Shown here one piece after another: positions 17,744 to 25,260 of a stretch of 64,000 bases of DNA; positions within the stretch are counted from its first letter, which is position 1; each line of letters starts with the position of its first letter. Both the position numbers and the translations under genes were made by a program. This DNA is from an uncultured Eggerthellaceae bacterium (GTDB lineage: Bacteria; Actinomycetota; Coriobacteriia; Coriobacteriales; Eggerthellaceae): NCBI GenBank assembly GCA_903789375.1, contig CAIFEB010000003.1:60121-124120 (forward strand). Reading direction: 5' to 3'. Below the pieces are notes generated by a model. It did not search any database and was not told the origin of the DNA. It worked only from the letters and a program-made list of their open reading frames with translations.

Positions 17744-18406
17744 CTATTCGTTGCGCTGGCCGAGCAGCCACAGAAGCTGCAGGACCGAGATCAGAGCCGA
17801 TGCGACGTAGGTGAGCGCGCAGGCGCGCAGGACCGAGAACGCGCCGGATTGCTCGGACTGAGGCAGCGCGATGGCGCCCATGTAGTCCATGGCGCGATGC
17901 GAGGCGTTGAACTCCACCGGCAGCGTGACGATCGCGAACAGCACGACGAGCGCGTACATGATGATGGCCAGGTTGTACAGCTGCGCCAGGTTGAGCATGA
18001 TGCCGATGAGCAGAAGCCACACCCATGCGTTGTTGGCGAAGTTCACGACCGGCACGATGGCCGTGCGCGCTTTCATGGGCATGTAGCCCTGTGCGTACTG
18101 GCATGCGTGCCCCACCTCGTGGCAAGCCGTGGCCGTCGCCGTGATGGTGCGCCCGTTGTAGGCGCTCGGCGAGAGCGTGATCGAGTTGCTGCGCGGATCA
18201 AAGAAATCCTGGCCTTCGGACCCCATGTGCACAGACACCCCCTGCACATGATGGAACGCGAGCATCTGGCGCGCGGCTTCGGCGCCCGTCAATCCGTTGG
18301 AGATGCCGACACGGCTGTATTTGTGCAGCTCATGGTTGACGTATCCCGTGGCGCCCATGCCGATGAGCATGCTGAGCACGATCAGGGCGAGGTAACTCAG
18401 ACTCAT
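17744..18406 (-). CDS. Membrane zinc metallopeptidase (YugP-like)
   Basis: A 220-residue integral membrane protein of the Zn_peptidase_2 (YugP) family. An N-terminal membrane segment is followed by a soluble part with the zinc motif HEVGH near residue 105, then about three C-terminal membrane segments (residues 120-215). The physiological substrate is not known. It is the first gene of a probable operon with xseA and xseB (11-nt spacing). A TATACT -10 and the 12-bp palindrome AGACGTACGTCT lie upstream. Confidence 0.92.
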   Translation of the reverse strand: MSLSYLALIVLSMLIGMGATGYVNHELHKYSRVGISNGLTGAEAARQMLAFHHVQGVSVHMGSEGQDFFDPRSNSITLSPSAYNGRTITATATACHEVGHACQYAQGYMPMKARTAIVPVVNFANNAWVWLLLIGIMLNLAQLYNLAIIMYALVVLFAIVTLPVEFNASHRAMDYMGAIALPQSEQSGAFSVLRACALTYVASALISVLQLLWLLGQRNE

Positions 18407-18472
18407 AGTTCGTCATCCCTCCTTGAGGGGGTGGTGGTTTGCGCATGCGATTCCGAAATCATCGATGCCGAG

Positions 18473-18500
18473 AGTATACCTGACCAAAAGACGTACGTCT
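18473..18500 (-). promoter_or_regulatory. Candidate promoter and operator upstream of zinc peptidase-xseA-xseB
   Basis: On the minus strand a -10 TATACT (18478-18473) is preceded by the perfect 12-bp palindrome AGACGTACGTCT (18489-18500), which would sit across the spacer, where a repressor would act. No convincing -35 hexamer is seen. Confidence 0.4.
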
Positions 18501-18571
18501 GTACGCTTCTCAGATTTCCTTACAGTTGATGGAGCTTCGTAACCTCTCCGTTGCCGCGACGACGGAGCGCC

Positions 18572-19729
18572 CTAATCCTCGTCGACCGAACGCGGGATGA
18601 TCTGCACCTCGCCGTCGATGACGGCGAGCGCCAGCTTGCCGCAGAGCAGTTCTTGGAGCTCTGCGCCCACCATCTTGTAGCGCCAGCCGCGCATGAGCTC
18701 GAGCCCGTCCGCGTGGCCCCGCGCCAGTTTCACCAGGTCGGTGTGGCTCGCAAGCGTCGGCACGGCGATGTTGTTCTCGCGCGCCACCTGGCGCACGATC
18801 GCCATCATCAGGTCAACCTGTTCGTCCACGTTGCGCTCGCTGGAGCCGCCGTGGTCGACAACCGGCCAGGTGGACGGGTCGCTATCGTGCGCGCGGCGGA
18901 TAGCCGCCACGATGACGCGCGCTTCGGCCGTGCAGATGCGCTCGCGCACGCCGCGGACCATGAACAGCTCGTCGATGGTGCGCGGCTCGCGTTTGCAGGC
19001 TTCGACGATCTGCTCGTCGGACAGCACCCACTTGCGCGGCACGTTGCGCCGCTGCGCCTCCAGCTCGCGCCAGGCCGCCACCTCGCGCGCAGCCGCCAGC
19101 TGACGGCGGTTGAGCGACGACGAATGCTTGAGTCGCCGATAGCGCTCACGGGGCTCGACGACGTAGTTGTCCGGGTTGGCCAGGTCTTCGAATTCAGAAT
19201 CGAGCCAGTTCAGACGCCCGGCGTCTTCGAGCATCTGCTTCATCTTGCGGTACATCTCGGGCAGGTAGATGACGTCTTCGGACACGTAGGTGATCTGCGA
19301 TTCGGTGAGGGGGCGCCGCGACCAGTCGGTGTACGAATCGGCCTTGCGGATCTTCACCCCGCAGATCGAATGCACGAGCGGTCCGTAGCCGATCTGCTGA
19401 GTGTGCCCGAGCAGCGCTGCCGCGATCTGCGTGTCGAACAGCGGATGCGGTACGCAATCGAGGTAATGCTTGAAAATCTCCAGATCCTGACGGCCGGAAT
19501 GCACGATCTTCACGATGTTCTCGTCCTCGAACAGCGGGACGAGCGGCGTGAGGTCGTCCACGGCGAGCGGGTCGACGATGGCCGTCTCGTCATCGGTTTG
19601 AATCTGAAGCAGACACAGCTTCGCGTAATACGTTTTCTCGCGAAGGAACTCGGTGTCGAGCGCGAGCACGCCCGTGCCCTGCGCCCGCTGTACGAAGTTT
19701 TCCAGCTCTTCCTGAGCGGCGATGTACAT
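18572..19729 (-). CDS. rnd: Ribonuclease D (3'-5' exoribonuclease)
   Basis: A 385-residue protein with a DEDD exonuclease domain: LALDTEFLREKTYY (ExoI, D and E), VKIVHSGRQDLEIF, and Y-x3-D in TYVSEDVIYLPEMY. A C-terminal HRDC-like region follows from about residue 215. RNase D trims the 3' ends of tRNA precursors and other structured RNAs. It starts at 19729, 84 nt from the divergent lipid kinase gene; between them is the dyad GATGGT-GGT-ACCATC (19759-19773). Confidence 0.94.
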   Translation of the reverse strand: MYIAAQEELENFVQRAQGTGVLALDTEFLREKTYYAKLCLLQIQTDDETAIVDPLAVDDLTPLVPLFEDENIVKIVHSGRQDLEIFKHYLDCVPHPLFDTQIAAALLGHTQQIGYGPLVHSICGVKIRKADSYTDWSRRPLTESQITYVSEDVIYLPEMYRKMKQMLEDAGRLNWLDSEFEDLANPDNYVVEPRERYRRLKHSSSLNRRQLAAAREVAAWRELEAQRRNVPRKWVLSDEQIVEACKREPRTIDELFMVRGVRERICTAEARVIVAAIRRAHDSDPSTWPVVDHGGSSERNVDEQVDLMMAIVRQVARENNIAVPTLASHTDLVKLARGHADGLELMRGWRYKMVGAELQELLCGKLALAVIDGEVQIIPRSVDED

Positions 19730-19813
19730 GAATCGGAAATCCTGCCTTGTGCTTTCGGGATGGTGGTACCATCATACATCATCGTTTATCGGGGCCTACA
19801 GTCTGGGGCGAAT

Positions 19814-20746
19814 ATGAAGCTGCTTATCATCAACAATACGTCTTCGGGCCCCGCCGACGGATCCATCTACGACTTCATCCGCTACGCGTCCAACGACGGC
19901 GACGAGCTGGACATCCGCGTGACCGACGGCACGACCGACGTGCGCTCGATGCTCGCGGACGCCACGGACTTCGACGCGGTGGTGGTCGCGGGCGGCGACG
20001 GGACGATCGCCGCCGTTGCGTACAGCCTGGCCGGCACGGGCGTGCCCATCCTGCCCTTCCCCGCCGGCACGGCCAACCTCCTGGCCAACAACCTGCTGTC
20101 GCCGATGGAGCCCTACGCCCTTGCCACCATGCTGCACGAGAAGCGCACGCTCGACTTTGACCTGGGCGAAATCGTCTCCGGCGACGAGCGCTTCGGATTC
20201 TGCATCATGGCGGGCGCCGGCTACGACGCCACCATTATGCACGACGCCAAGCCGGCGAAGAAGCGCCTCGGCTCGATGGCCTACTTCCAAGCGGCCGTAG
20301 CCAACCCCACCCCGCAGGTGTCGAAGATTCGCCTGGTCATCGATGGCAAACCCATCGACTGCGAGGGCCTGGGCATCGTGCTGGTCAACTTCTCCAAAAT
20401 CCAGTTCGACATCACGGTCACCCACGACAACCGCCCGCGCGACGGGCAGCTCGACATCGTCGTGCTCAAGACCGAGAACGCTTTCGGGCTGATTCCCGCC
20501 CTGTTCGCAGGCCTGCTCGACCGCAGCGGCCGCTACCCGAGCCGCACCGAAGCCGTGGAAATCTACCACGGCTGCACGGTAGAAGCCCAAGCCGACCCGC
20601 CGTTCCAGATTCAGTACGACGGCGAAGTGCCCGACGCGACCACGCCCTTCACGGCGCGCGTCTTAGACGGCGCGGCGCGCTTCATCGTGTCCGAGCCGTG
20701 CATCGACCAGTTCGGCGACGGCGCTGCGAACCCTGACGAAGCATAA
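19814..20746 (+). CDS. Diacylglycerol kinase-family lipid kinase
   Basis: A 310-residue protein of the DAGK catalytic family. VVVAGGDGTIAAVAYSLAG is the nucleotide-binding GGDGT motif and PFPAGTANLLANNL the second motif; a C-terminal beta-sandwich follows. Members phosphorylate diacylglycerol or related lipids. The ATG at 19814 (MKLLIINNT) is the only start consistent with the family. A second family member with low visible similarity lies at 61576-62535, so the two may differ in substrate. Confidence 0.88.
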   Translation: MKLLIINNTSSGPADGSIYDFIRYASNDGDELDIRVTDGTTDVRSMLADATDFDAVVVAGGDGTIAAVAYSLAGTGVPILPFPAGTANLLANNLLSPMEPYALATMLHEKRTLDFDLGEIVSGDERFGFCIMAGAGYDATIMHDAKPAKKRLGSMAYFQAAVANPTPQVSKIRLVIDGKPIDCEGLGIVLVNFSKIQFDITVTHDNRPRDGQLDIVVLKTENAFGLIPALFAGLLDRSGRYPSRTEAVEIYHGCTVEAQADPPFQIQYDGEVPDATTPFTARVLDGAARFIVSEPCIDQFGDGAANPDEA

Positions 20747-20776
20747 AGGTCCGCAGCGCCCGACGCCTCCTTGGCG

Positions 20777-21685
20777 CTACCCGCGCATCTTCTCCGCGGG
20801 TTCGCCGGAATCAGCACCATCGTCCTTCGAAGCCTCGAGCTTCTCGCGCACCGCCGCTTCGACCTCGGGCTCAAGCTGCGCATGCTTCTGCTGCTCGGCG
20901 CTCCAACGCTCGAAGTTGCTGTTGAACCGCATCTGGATGAGCTCGAGCACCACCGAGAACACCATGGCGAAGTACACCATCATCTTCTCCATGGACATGT
21001 CGAGCACCTCGATGCCGGAGTGCACGCCCACCGCGTCGAGCACGAGCAGAACGCCGATGGCGGTGATGAACACGAGCGCCAGGATCTTCATCTCGGTGTG
21101 CTTGTTGATGAAGTTCGAAATCGGGTCGATGAACACCATCATCAGGATGATCGCAATCATGACGGCAAGAATCATAATGATCAGGTGGTCGGACAGGCCC
21201 ACCGCCGTGATGACCGAGTCGATGGAGAACACGACGTCCATGGCCATGATGATGCCGACGGCCTGCGCGAGCCCGATGTGCTTGCGCGGCTTGCCCTCCT
21301 TCTTGGCCAGGTGCTCCTCTTTGATCTCGGTGAGCGCGAGCACGTCGCGCAGCTCGTCGATGCCCTTGTACACCAGGTAGCCGCCGCCGACGAGCAGGAT
21401 GATGTCGCGCACCGAGAACCCGTGCACGTACGGCCCCAGATCGAGCGTGAACAACGGCGCGGTCATGCTGGTCAGCCACGACGCCACGGACAGGAAGATG
21501 ACGCGCGACACGAACGCGCCGGCAAGGCCCAGCTTGCGGCCGATGTGCTGCTTTTCGGGGGGAAGCCGGTCGCTGGTGATCGAGATGAACACGATGTTGT
21601 CGATGCCGAGCACGATTTCCAGAAAGATCAGCGTGATGAGCGTGATCCACGTGCTGGCCTGCATGAATATCGACAGGTCGAACAT
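20777..21685 (-). CDS. TerC family integral membrane protein, likely Mn2+ exporter
   Basis: A 302-residue protein with seven or more membrane segments and the two TerC acidic motifs, GIDNIVFISI near residue 30 and VFSIDSVITAVG near residue 140. A hydrophilic, acidic tail follows after residue 250. The start at 21685 (MFDLSIF) has GGAGGG 4 nt upstream. TerC proteins such as YkoY and Alx are associated with manganese export. A yybP-ykoY riboswitch and terminator precede this gene, which strongly supports a manganese role. Confidence 0.93.
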   Translation of the reverse strand: MFDLSIFMQASTWITLITLIFLEIVLGIDNIVFISITSDRLPPEKQHIGRKLGLAGAFVSRVIFLSVASWLTSMTAPLFTLDLGPYVHGFSVRDIILLVGGGYLVYKGIDELRDVLALTEIKEEHLAKKEGKPRKHIGLAQAVGIIMAMDVVFSIDSVITAVGLSDHLIIMILAVMIAIILMMVFIDPISNFINKHTEMKILALVFITAIGVLLVLDAVGVHSGIEVLDMSMEKMMVYFAMVFSVVLELIQMRFNSNFERWSAEQQKHAQLEPEVEAAVREKLEASKDDGADSGEPAEKMRG

Positions 21686-21815
21686 GAGCCCTCCTTCGTT
21701 GGGCCGATGCGCCGCGCCCGCGGCGGCATCCGTATCGGGTGAACCGTTTTCGCCCACGGCAGCGAGAGCAGGCGGCGCCGAGACCGTGCGGCCTGCGGGG
21801 CCCCGCAACAAAAAA

Positions 21816-21863
21816 AGACTCATGGCGCAGAGCCGAGGCGAATCGGCCCTGCGCCATGAGTCT
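21816..21863 (-). terminator. Intrinsic terminator of the terC leader (riboswitch expression platform)
   Basis: A perfect 15-bp stem, AGACTCATGGCGCAG pairing with CTGCGCCATGAGTCT across 21816-21830 and 21849-21863, with an inner GCCGA/TCGGC pairing. On the minus strand it is followed by seven T residues (21816-21810). It lies 130 nt before the terC start and no gene precedes it on that strand, so it is a leader attenuator. Confidence 0.92.
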
Positions 21864-21956
21864 GGTTATCTCAGACATGCCAGGTGCGGTGAGCACCACG
21901 ATGTTGACATGCCCCGTGTCGGACTGCGTCCGGCCGCGCCAACTACTCCCCCATGG
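21854..21956 (-). promoter_or_regulatory. yybP-ykoY (manganese) riboswitch aptamer
   Basis: Reading the minus strand from 21956, the conserved words appear in order: GGGGAGUAG (21951-21943), a P2 arm with hairpin CGGAC-GCA-GUCCG, GUCAACAU, a hairpin GUGGUGCUCACCGCAC, and GAGAU near the 3' end. P1 pairs CCAUGGG (21956-21950) with CUCAUGG (21860-21854). The 3' strand of P1 is also the first arm of the following terminator, so Mn2+ binding should block termination and turn terC on. The family is known to sense Mn2+; the fold here is read by eye. Confidence 0.88.
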
Positions 21957-21968
21957 GTTTCGCATAGG

Positions 21969-21999
21969 GTATCATGGCGGCTATTTTGGCGCATGATAC
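21969..21999. promoter_or_regulatory. Dyad in the divergent terC/membrane-protein promoter region
   Basis: GTATCATG (21969-21976) and CATGATAC (21992-21999) form a perfect 8-bp inverted repeat with a 15-nt spacer. It lies between the riboswitch start and the plus-strand gene at 22039 and overlaps a plus-strand TACAAT (21997-22002). It may bind a regulator serving one or both genes. Confidence 0.45.
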
Positions 22000-22038
22000 A
22001 ATACGCGAAGCACACAAACCGACCAGGAGTCTCAGCTG

Positions 22039-22830
22039 ATGACGGACAACACGCTCACCGCTCTCGACAGGCTGCTGCACATCTGGCAGCCCGATTACAA
22101 CAACCGTCAGGGCAACGTCAACTACCTCGACCAGGGGTCGCTCACCCGTCCCCAGAAGATGCCGCGCAACCAGATGCTCATCGCGGCTGCCATCATCGCA
22201 GTCGGGGCGATCATCGGCATCGTGTTCCTCTACAACACCATCTGGGCATCGTACCAAGCCCGCGTCCAAGAACAGCAGAACGTCGCGCAGAACCTCGAGC
22301 GCACAGGCGCTCTCGCCACCGTTCCCGCCATGTCGAGCATCGTCGGGCTGAGCGATGCGGACATCCTCGACTCGTTCGACGAGCAGGGTTACCAGATCGT
22401 CGACGTCGGGTCCGACGACACGGGTCTTTCCGTCTACCGCATCCCTGCCGATACTTCCACGGCCGAAGCGGCCATCCTGCTCGCCGGCGGCATCGGGTCG
22501 CTCACCGCATCGCAGGCCACGCAGATCCTCAACGGCGCATGGTACCTGTCGACCGATTCCACGGCCGGCACCTACGTCATGCGCTACGTGGACTTCGAAT
22601 CCGACTCGCCCGAGGCGGCGCTCGAGGCGGCGCTCGCCAACCAGGGCTTCAGCAGCTCGTCCATCCAGGATTCCGGCGTAGATGACGCGGGCAACACGTA
22701 CGCGACCGGCACCGGCGTGATCGGCGACTCCACGCGCACGTGGAAGATCTCGACCATTCCATTCTCGGACGCGTACTCCATCGCGGGCATGCCCGACAGC
22801 GCCGTGTACGTGGGCATCCGCGTGTCATAA
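22039..22830 (+). CDS. Single-pass membrane protein of unknown function
   Basis: A 263-residue protein that I do not recognise. Residues 1-45 are hydrophilic, residues 46-69 form one strong membrane helix, and the remaining 195 residues are likely extracytoplasmic, Ser/Thr/Asp-rich and nearly free of Cys. The ATG at 22039 follows AGGAG. Codon use resembles its neighbours, so it looks native rather than acquired. It is divergent from the manganese-regulated terC and shares the short region with the GTATCATG dyad; a functional link is possible but unsupported. Confidence 0.8.
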   Translation: MTDNTLTALDRLLHIWQPDYNNRQGNVNYLDQGSLTRPQKMPRNQMLIAAAIIAVGAIIGIVFLYNTIWASYQARVQEQQNVAQNLERTGALATVPAMSSIVGLSDADILDSFDEQGYQIVDVGSDDTGLSVYRIPADTSTAEAAILLAGGIGSLTASQATQILNGAWYLSTDSTAGTYVMRYVDFESDSPEAALEAALANQGFSSSSIQDSGVDDAGNTYATGTGVIGDSTRTWKISTIPFSDAYSIAGMPDSAVYVGIRVS

Positions 22831-22935
22831 GGTCGCGCGGCATCCCTTGCGCGTGCGGGGTTGACGCGCTGACGCGCGGGCGGCAGTGCCTTTCGATTCT
22901 CTTCACGCAGCGCACGTGCGCTGCCAGCTTGTGCG

Positions 22936-22989
22936 TACGCCTGCGTGCTGCCAACGCACGGGTACGCCTGCGTGCTGCCAACGCACGGG
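22936..22989. repeat. Tandem repeat, 27 bp x 2
   Basis: Two exact 27-bp copies, 22936-22962 and 22963-22989, each able to form the hairpin CGTGC-N7-GCACG. They lie between the unknown membrane protein gene and the convergent M20 gene. Partial copies flank them on both sides. Confidence 0.95.
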
Positions 22990-23059
22990 TGCGCGTGCCG
23001 TGCTGTCAGTACGCGCGAAACGCGCTGCTCGCACGCCCGGAACGCTCGCTGCTCGTCGC

Positions 23060-24457
23060 TTACGCTGATTCGCGCTGCTCGGACACCTCGGCGGCCAGCG
23101 CGTCGAGCGATGCGGCCAGCGCCAGCACGCCGTCGGCGCAGTCGGCCAGCGTCGCATGCTCGAACCGCGAATGGGCCACGCCCGTGTCGTTGCGCACGAT
23201 GATCATGCCCGCAGGCACGCCCCAGTCGGACAGGATGCCCGCGTCGTGCCCCGCCCCCATCGAGAACGGCCGCACGGGCACGTCGAGCTCGTCGCTTGCG
23301 GCCTCGCAGATCGTACCGCACACATGCGCGTCGAAATGAGAGTCCGGAGTGCGCGTCATCCGGTTGAGCTTCACCCGGCACGGCCCCTGCGTGCTCGCAT
23401 GCCGCACGTAGGTGCCCATGCGCTTGACGAACTCGTTGAGCACCTCGTCGGTCTCGGCGCGCGCATCGATATAGGTGTCCACGTGCGAGGCGATGACGTT
23501 GATGCCGTTGGGCTTGACGGCGACGCGCCCGATGGTGGCGAGCATGCCCAGCTCGCGCGCCGTTTCCTCCACCTTCAGGCACACTTTGGAGAACGCCACG
23601 AGCGCGTCGCGGCGGAAGTCGAACGGTGTCGTGCCCGCGTGGTTGGACTGTCCGTCAATCGCCACATGCCAGCGCCCGTGCGGCCAGATGCCCGCCTGCA
23701 CGGCCACGGGAACATGCGCGCGGTCGACGTGCACGCCCAGGTCCACATGCAGCTCGACGAACGAGGCGATCGACCTGAGCAGCGCCTCGTCGGTGCCGTA
23801 CGTCTCGGTACGCGGAGCATGGGCGCCTGCAAACAGGGCCGCTTTGCGCGACGGCAGCTGGTCGGCCATCTCCTCGCGCAGGATGGCGTCGAAGGAGGCG
23901 AAGGTCTCGGCCAGCGTCGAGCCGTCCTCTTCGCGCGCGAGCGCGTCGTCGGGCTTGATGACGCCCGTCAGTACACGCGATCCGAAGCAGGCCGCATGGA
24001 AGCGGGAGCCTTCCTCGTTCGAGAAGTTGGCGACGCCCACGGGGACGCCGTCGGCCCCATGGCGGGCAGCCAGCTCGTCGACCGCCAGAAACGCGCTGAT
24101 CACGCCGAGCGGTCCGTCGAACGCGCCGCCATGCACGACCGAGTCGAGATGCGACCCCGCCGCCACACCCGGGTTGTCCGGCGTGGGAACGCCGCGCCAC
24201 GCCCATTGGTTGCCCGCCGCGTCCACCGTGACGGTCATGCCGCGATCGAGCGCCATCGTCGCGAACCAGAGCCGCAGACGGGCATCCTCGCGCGTCCATG
24301 CGAGCCGCGTGTAGCCGTCCCGTCCGTCTGATCCGATGCCGCACAGCTCGTTGAAGCAACCGCACAGCTTGCGCGCGATCGTCTCGCGTCCGTGCTGCAC
24401 GTCCTCGATGCTGCCCGCTTGCCAGAACGCCGGTATCGTCAACTTCGTGGTGGGCAT
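23060..24457 (-). CDS. M20 family amidohydrolase (allantoate/N-carbamoyl-amino-acid hydrolase type)
   Basis: A 465-residue di-metal peptidase-fold enzyme. VAAGSHLDSVVHGGAFDGPLG carries the first His and bridging Asp, and NFSNEEGSRF the Glu-Glu pair. A central dimerisation domain and a late His (GAGHDA) follow. The Zn-carbamoylase subfamily cleaves N-carbamoyl amino acids, allantoate or ureidoglycolate; the substrate here cannot be fixed because no purine or pyrimidine genes are adjacent. The start at 24457 lacks a strong SD. Confidence 0.9.
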   Translation of the reverse strand: MPTTKLTIPAFWQAGSIEDVQHGRETIARKLCGCFNELCGIGSDGRDGYTRLAWTREDARLRLWFATMALDRGMTVTVDAAGNQWAWRGVPTPDNPGVAAGSHLDSVVHGGAFDGPLGVISAFLAVDELAARHGADGVPVGVANFSNEEGSRFHAACFGSRVLTGVIKPDDALAREEDGSTLAETFASFDAILREEMADQLPSRKAALFAGAHAPRTETYGTDEALLRSIASFVELHVDLGVHVDRAHVPVAVQAGIWPHGRWHVAIDGQSNHAGTTPFDFRRDALVAFSKVCLKVEETARELGMLATIGRVAVKPNGINVIASHVDTYIDARAETDEVLNEFVKRMGTYVRHASTQGPCRVKLNRMTRTPDSHFDAHVCGTICEAASDELDVPVRPFSMGAGHDAGILSDWGVPAGMIIVRNDTGVAHSRFEHATLADCADGVLALAASLDALAAEVSEQRESA

Positions 24458-24592
24458 GAAACTCAGCTCGCTTTCATAAGCGCGCAGGCGCGCTCTCGTG
24501 TACTCAGGGAACGGAAGGCTCGATGCAGCCTTCGGCTTGGCAACCGCTCAAGCGGCCGACGGCCATGCTGCACGTCGACCACTAAGCAGCAC

Positions 24593-24657
24593 GTCGGCCG
24601 CTCTACAACCTGGCGGTCGCCATACAGCCCGTCAGCCGCTCTACGACCTGGCGGCCG
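24593..24657. repeat. Degenerate direct repeat, 27 bp x 2, period 38
   Basis: Copies at 24593-24619 and 24631-24657 share the core CCGCTCTAC-ACCTGGCGG and differ at 3 of 27 positions. Noncoding. Confidence 0.9.
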
Positions 24658-24837
24658 TCTGCGGGCACCAGCTGGTGCGCGCAGGCGATAAGCCGCTGCG
24701 ACGTCGTCCGTCCGCTGGCGTTGACAACACGCAACGACCGCGCGCTATCGCGGCGGTCCGCCGGTCGGCATGCAAGCCGTAGGCACATCGCTCCCATCCG
24801 TGCGCTTGAAGATAGCACAAGTGTCGCGGCAAGCAAA

Positions 24838-24866
24838 AAGGCCGGCTGCTTTGGGCAACCGGCCTT
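24838..24866 (-). terminator. Intrinsic terminator after tRNA-Gly
   Basis: Stem AAGGCCGG (24838-24845) with CCGGCCTT (24859-24866), followed on the minus strand by a run of five T residues. It lies 10 nt after the 3' end of the last tRNA in the cluster. Confidence 0.9.
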
Positions 24867-24876
24867 CAAAAGTTTC

Positions 24877-24952
24877 TGGAGCGGACAACGGGATTCGAAC
24901 CCGCGACCCCCACCTTGGCAAGGTGATGCTCTACCAACTGAGCCATGTCCGC
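24877..24952 (-). tRNA. tRNA-Gly (anticodon GCC)
   Basis: A 76-nt cloverleaf with encoded CCA. The acceptor begins GCGGACA and pairs fully with TGTCCGC. The anticodon loop TTGCCAA gives GCC, and the T-arm holds GGTTCGAATCC. It differs from the second tRNA-Gly at 25143-25218 by a single base in the acceptor stem. Confidence 0.98.
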
Positions 24953-25006
24953 ATATGTATGTACGCGAGCACTTCGCCCGCATGCGACAATCCGCGTCTG
25001 AAGAAT

Positions 25007-25080
25007 TGGAGGCGACGTCCAGATTCGAACTGGAGATAAAGGCTTTGCAGGCCTCTGCCTTACCACTTGGCTACGTCGCC
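25007..25080 (-). tRNA. tRNA-Cys (anticodon GCA)
   Basis: A 74-nt cloverleaf with encoded CCA. The acceptor GGCGACG pairs with CGTCGCC, the anticodon loop CTGCAAA gives GCA, and the T-loop is GTTCGAATC. It sits between the two tRNA-Gly genes. Confidence 0.98.
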
Positions 25081-25093
25081 ATCTCTGCCCCAG

Positions 25094-25130
25094 AAAAAGG
25101 CCGGCCATAAGATTTCGATATGACCGGCCT
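25094..25130 (-). terminator. Intrinsic terminator between tRNA-Gly and tRNA-Cys
   Basis: Stem AGGCCGG (25098-25104) with CCGGCCT (25124-25130), extended by CATA/TATG inside, with five T residues on the minus strand (25098-25094). It lies inside the tRNA cluster, after the first tRNA-Gly and before tRNA-Cys. Confidence 0.85.
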
Positions 25131-25142
25131 CATCACAGACAA

Positions 25143-25218
25143 TGGAGCGGACAACGGGATTCGAACCCGCGACCCCCACCTTGGCAAGGTGATGCTCTAC
25201 CAACTGAGCCATATCCGC
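25143..25218 (-). tRNA. tRNA-Gly (anticodon GCC), second copy
   Basis: A 76-nt cloverleaf, identical to the copy at 24877-24952 except that acceptor position 6 is U instead of C, giving a U-G wobble pair. It is the promoter-proximal gene of the cluster. Confidence 0.98.
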
Positions 25219-25221
25219 GTC

Positions 25222-25260
25222 GCAAGGAGATATATTACGCACACCCTACGGACAACGCAA
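25222..25260 (-). promoter_or_regulatory. Promoter of the tRNA Gly-Cys-Gly cluster
   Basis: On the minus strand TTGCGT (25260-25255), a 17-nt spacer and TAATAT (25237-25232). The block GTAATATATCTCCTTGC (25238-25222) is identical over 17 nt to the tRNA-Val promoter at 25700-25716. Confidence 0.75.

Larger units (their letters stand above)
24458..24876. other. Intergenic region between amidohydrolase and tRNA cluster
   Basis: About 420 bases without a gene. It contains a degenerate 27-bp direct repeat (24593-24619 and 24631-24657, 24 of 27 identical) and the terminator of the tRNA cluster (24838-24866). Open frames here show no domain or ribosome site. Confidence 0.6.

Noticed and set aside
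18551-19813. N-terminal extension of the lipid kinase to 731 residues
   Set aside because: It is antisense to rnd; the family starts at MKLLIINNT (19814).
22936-22989. CRISPR-like array
   Set aside because: Only two contiguous copies and no spacers; no cas genes in the window.
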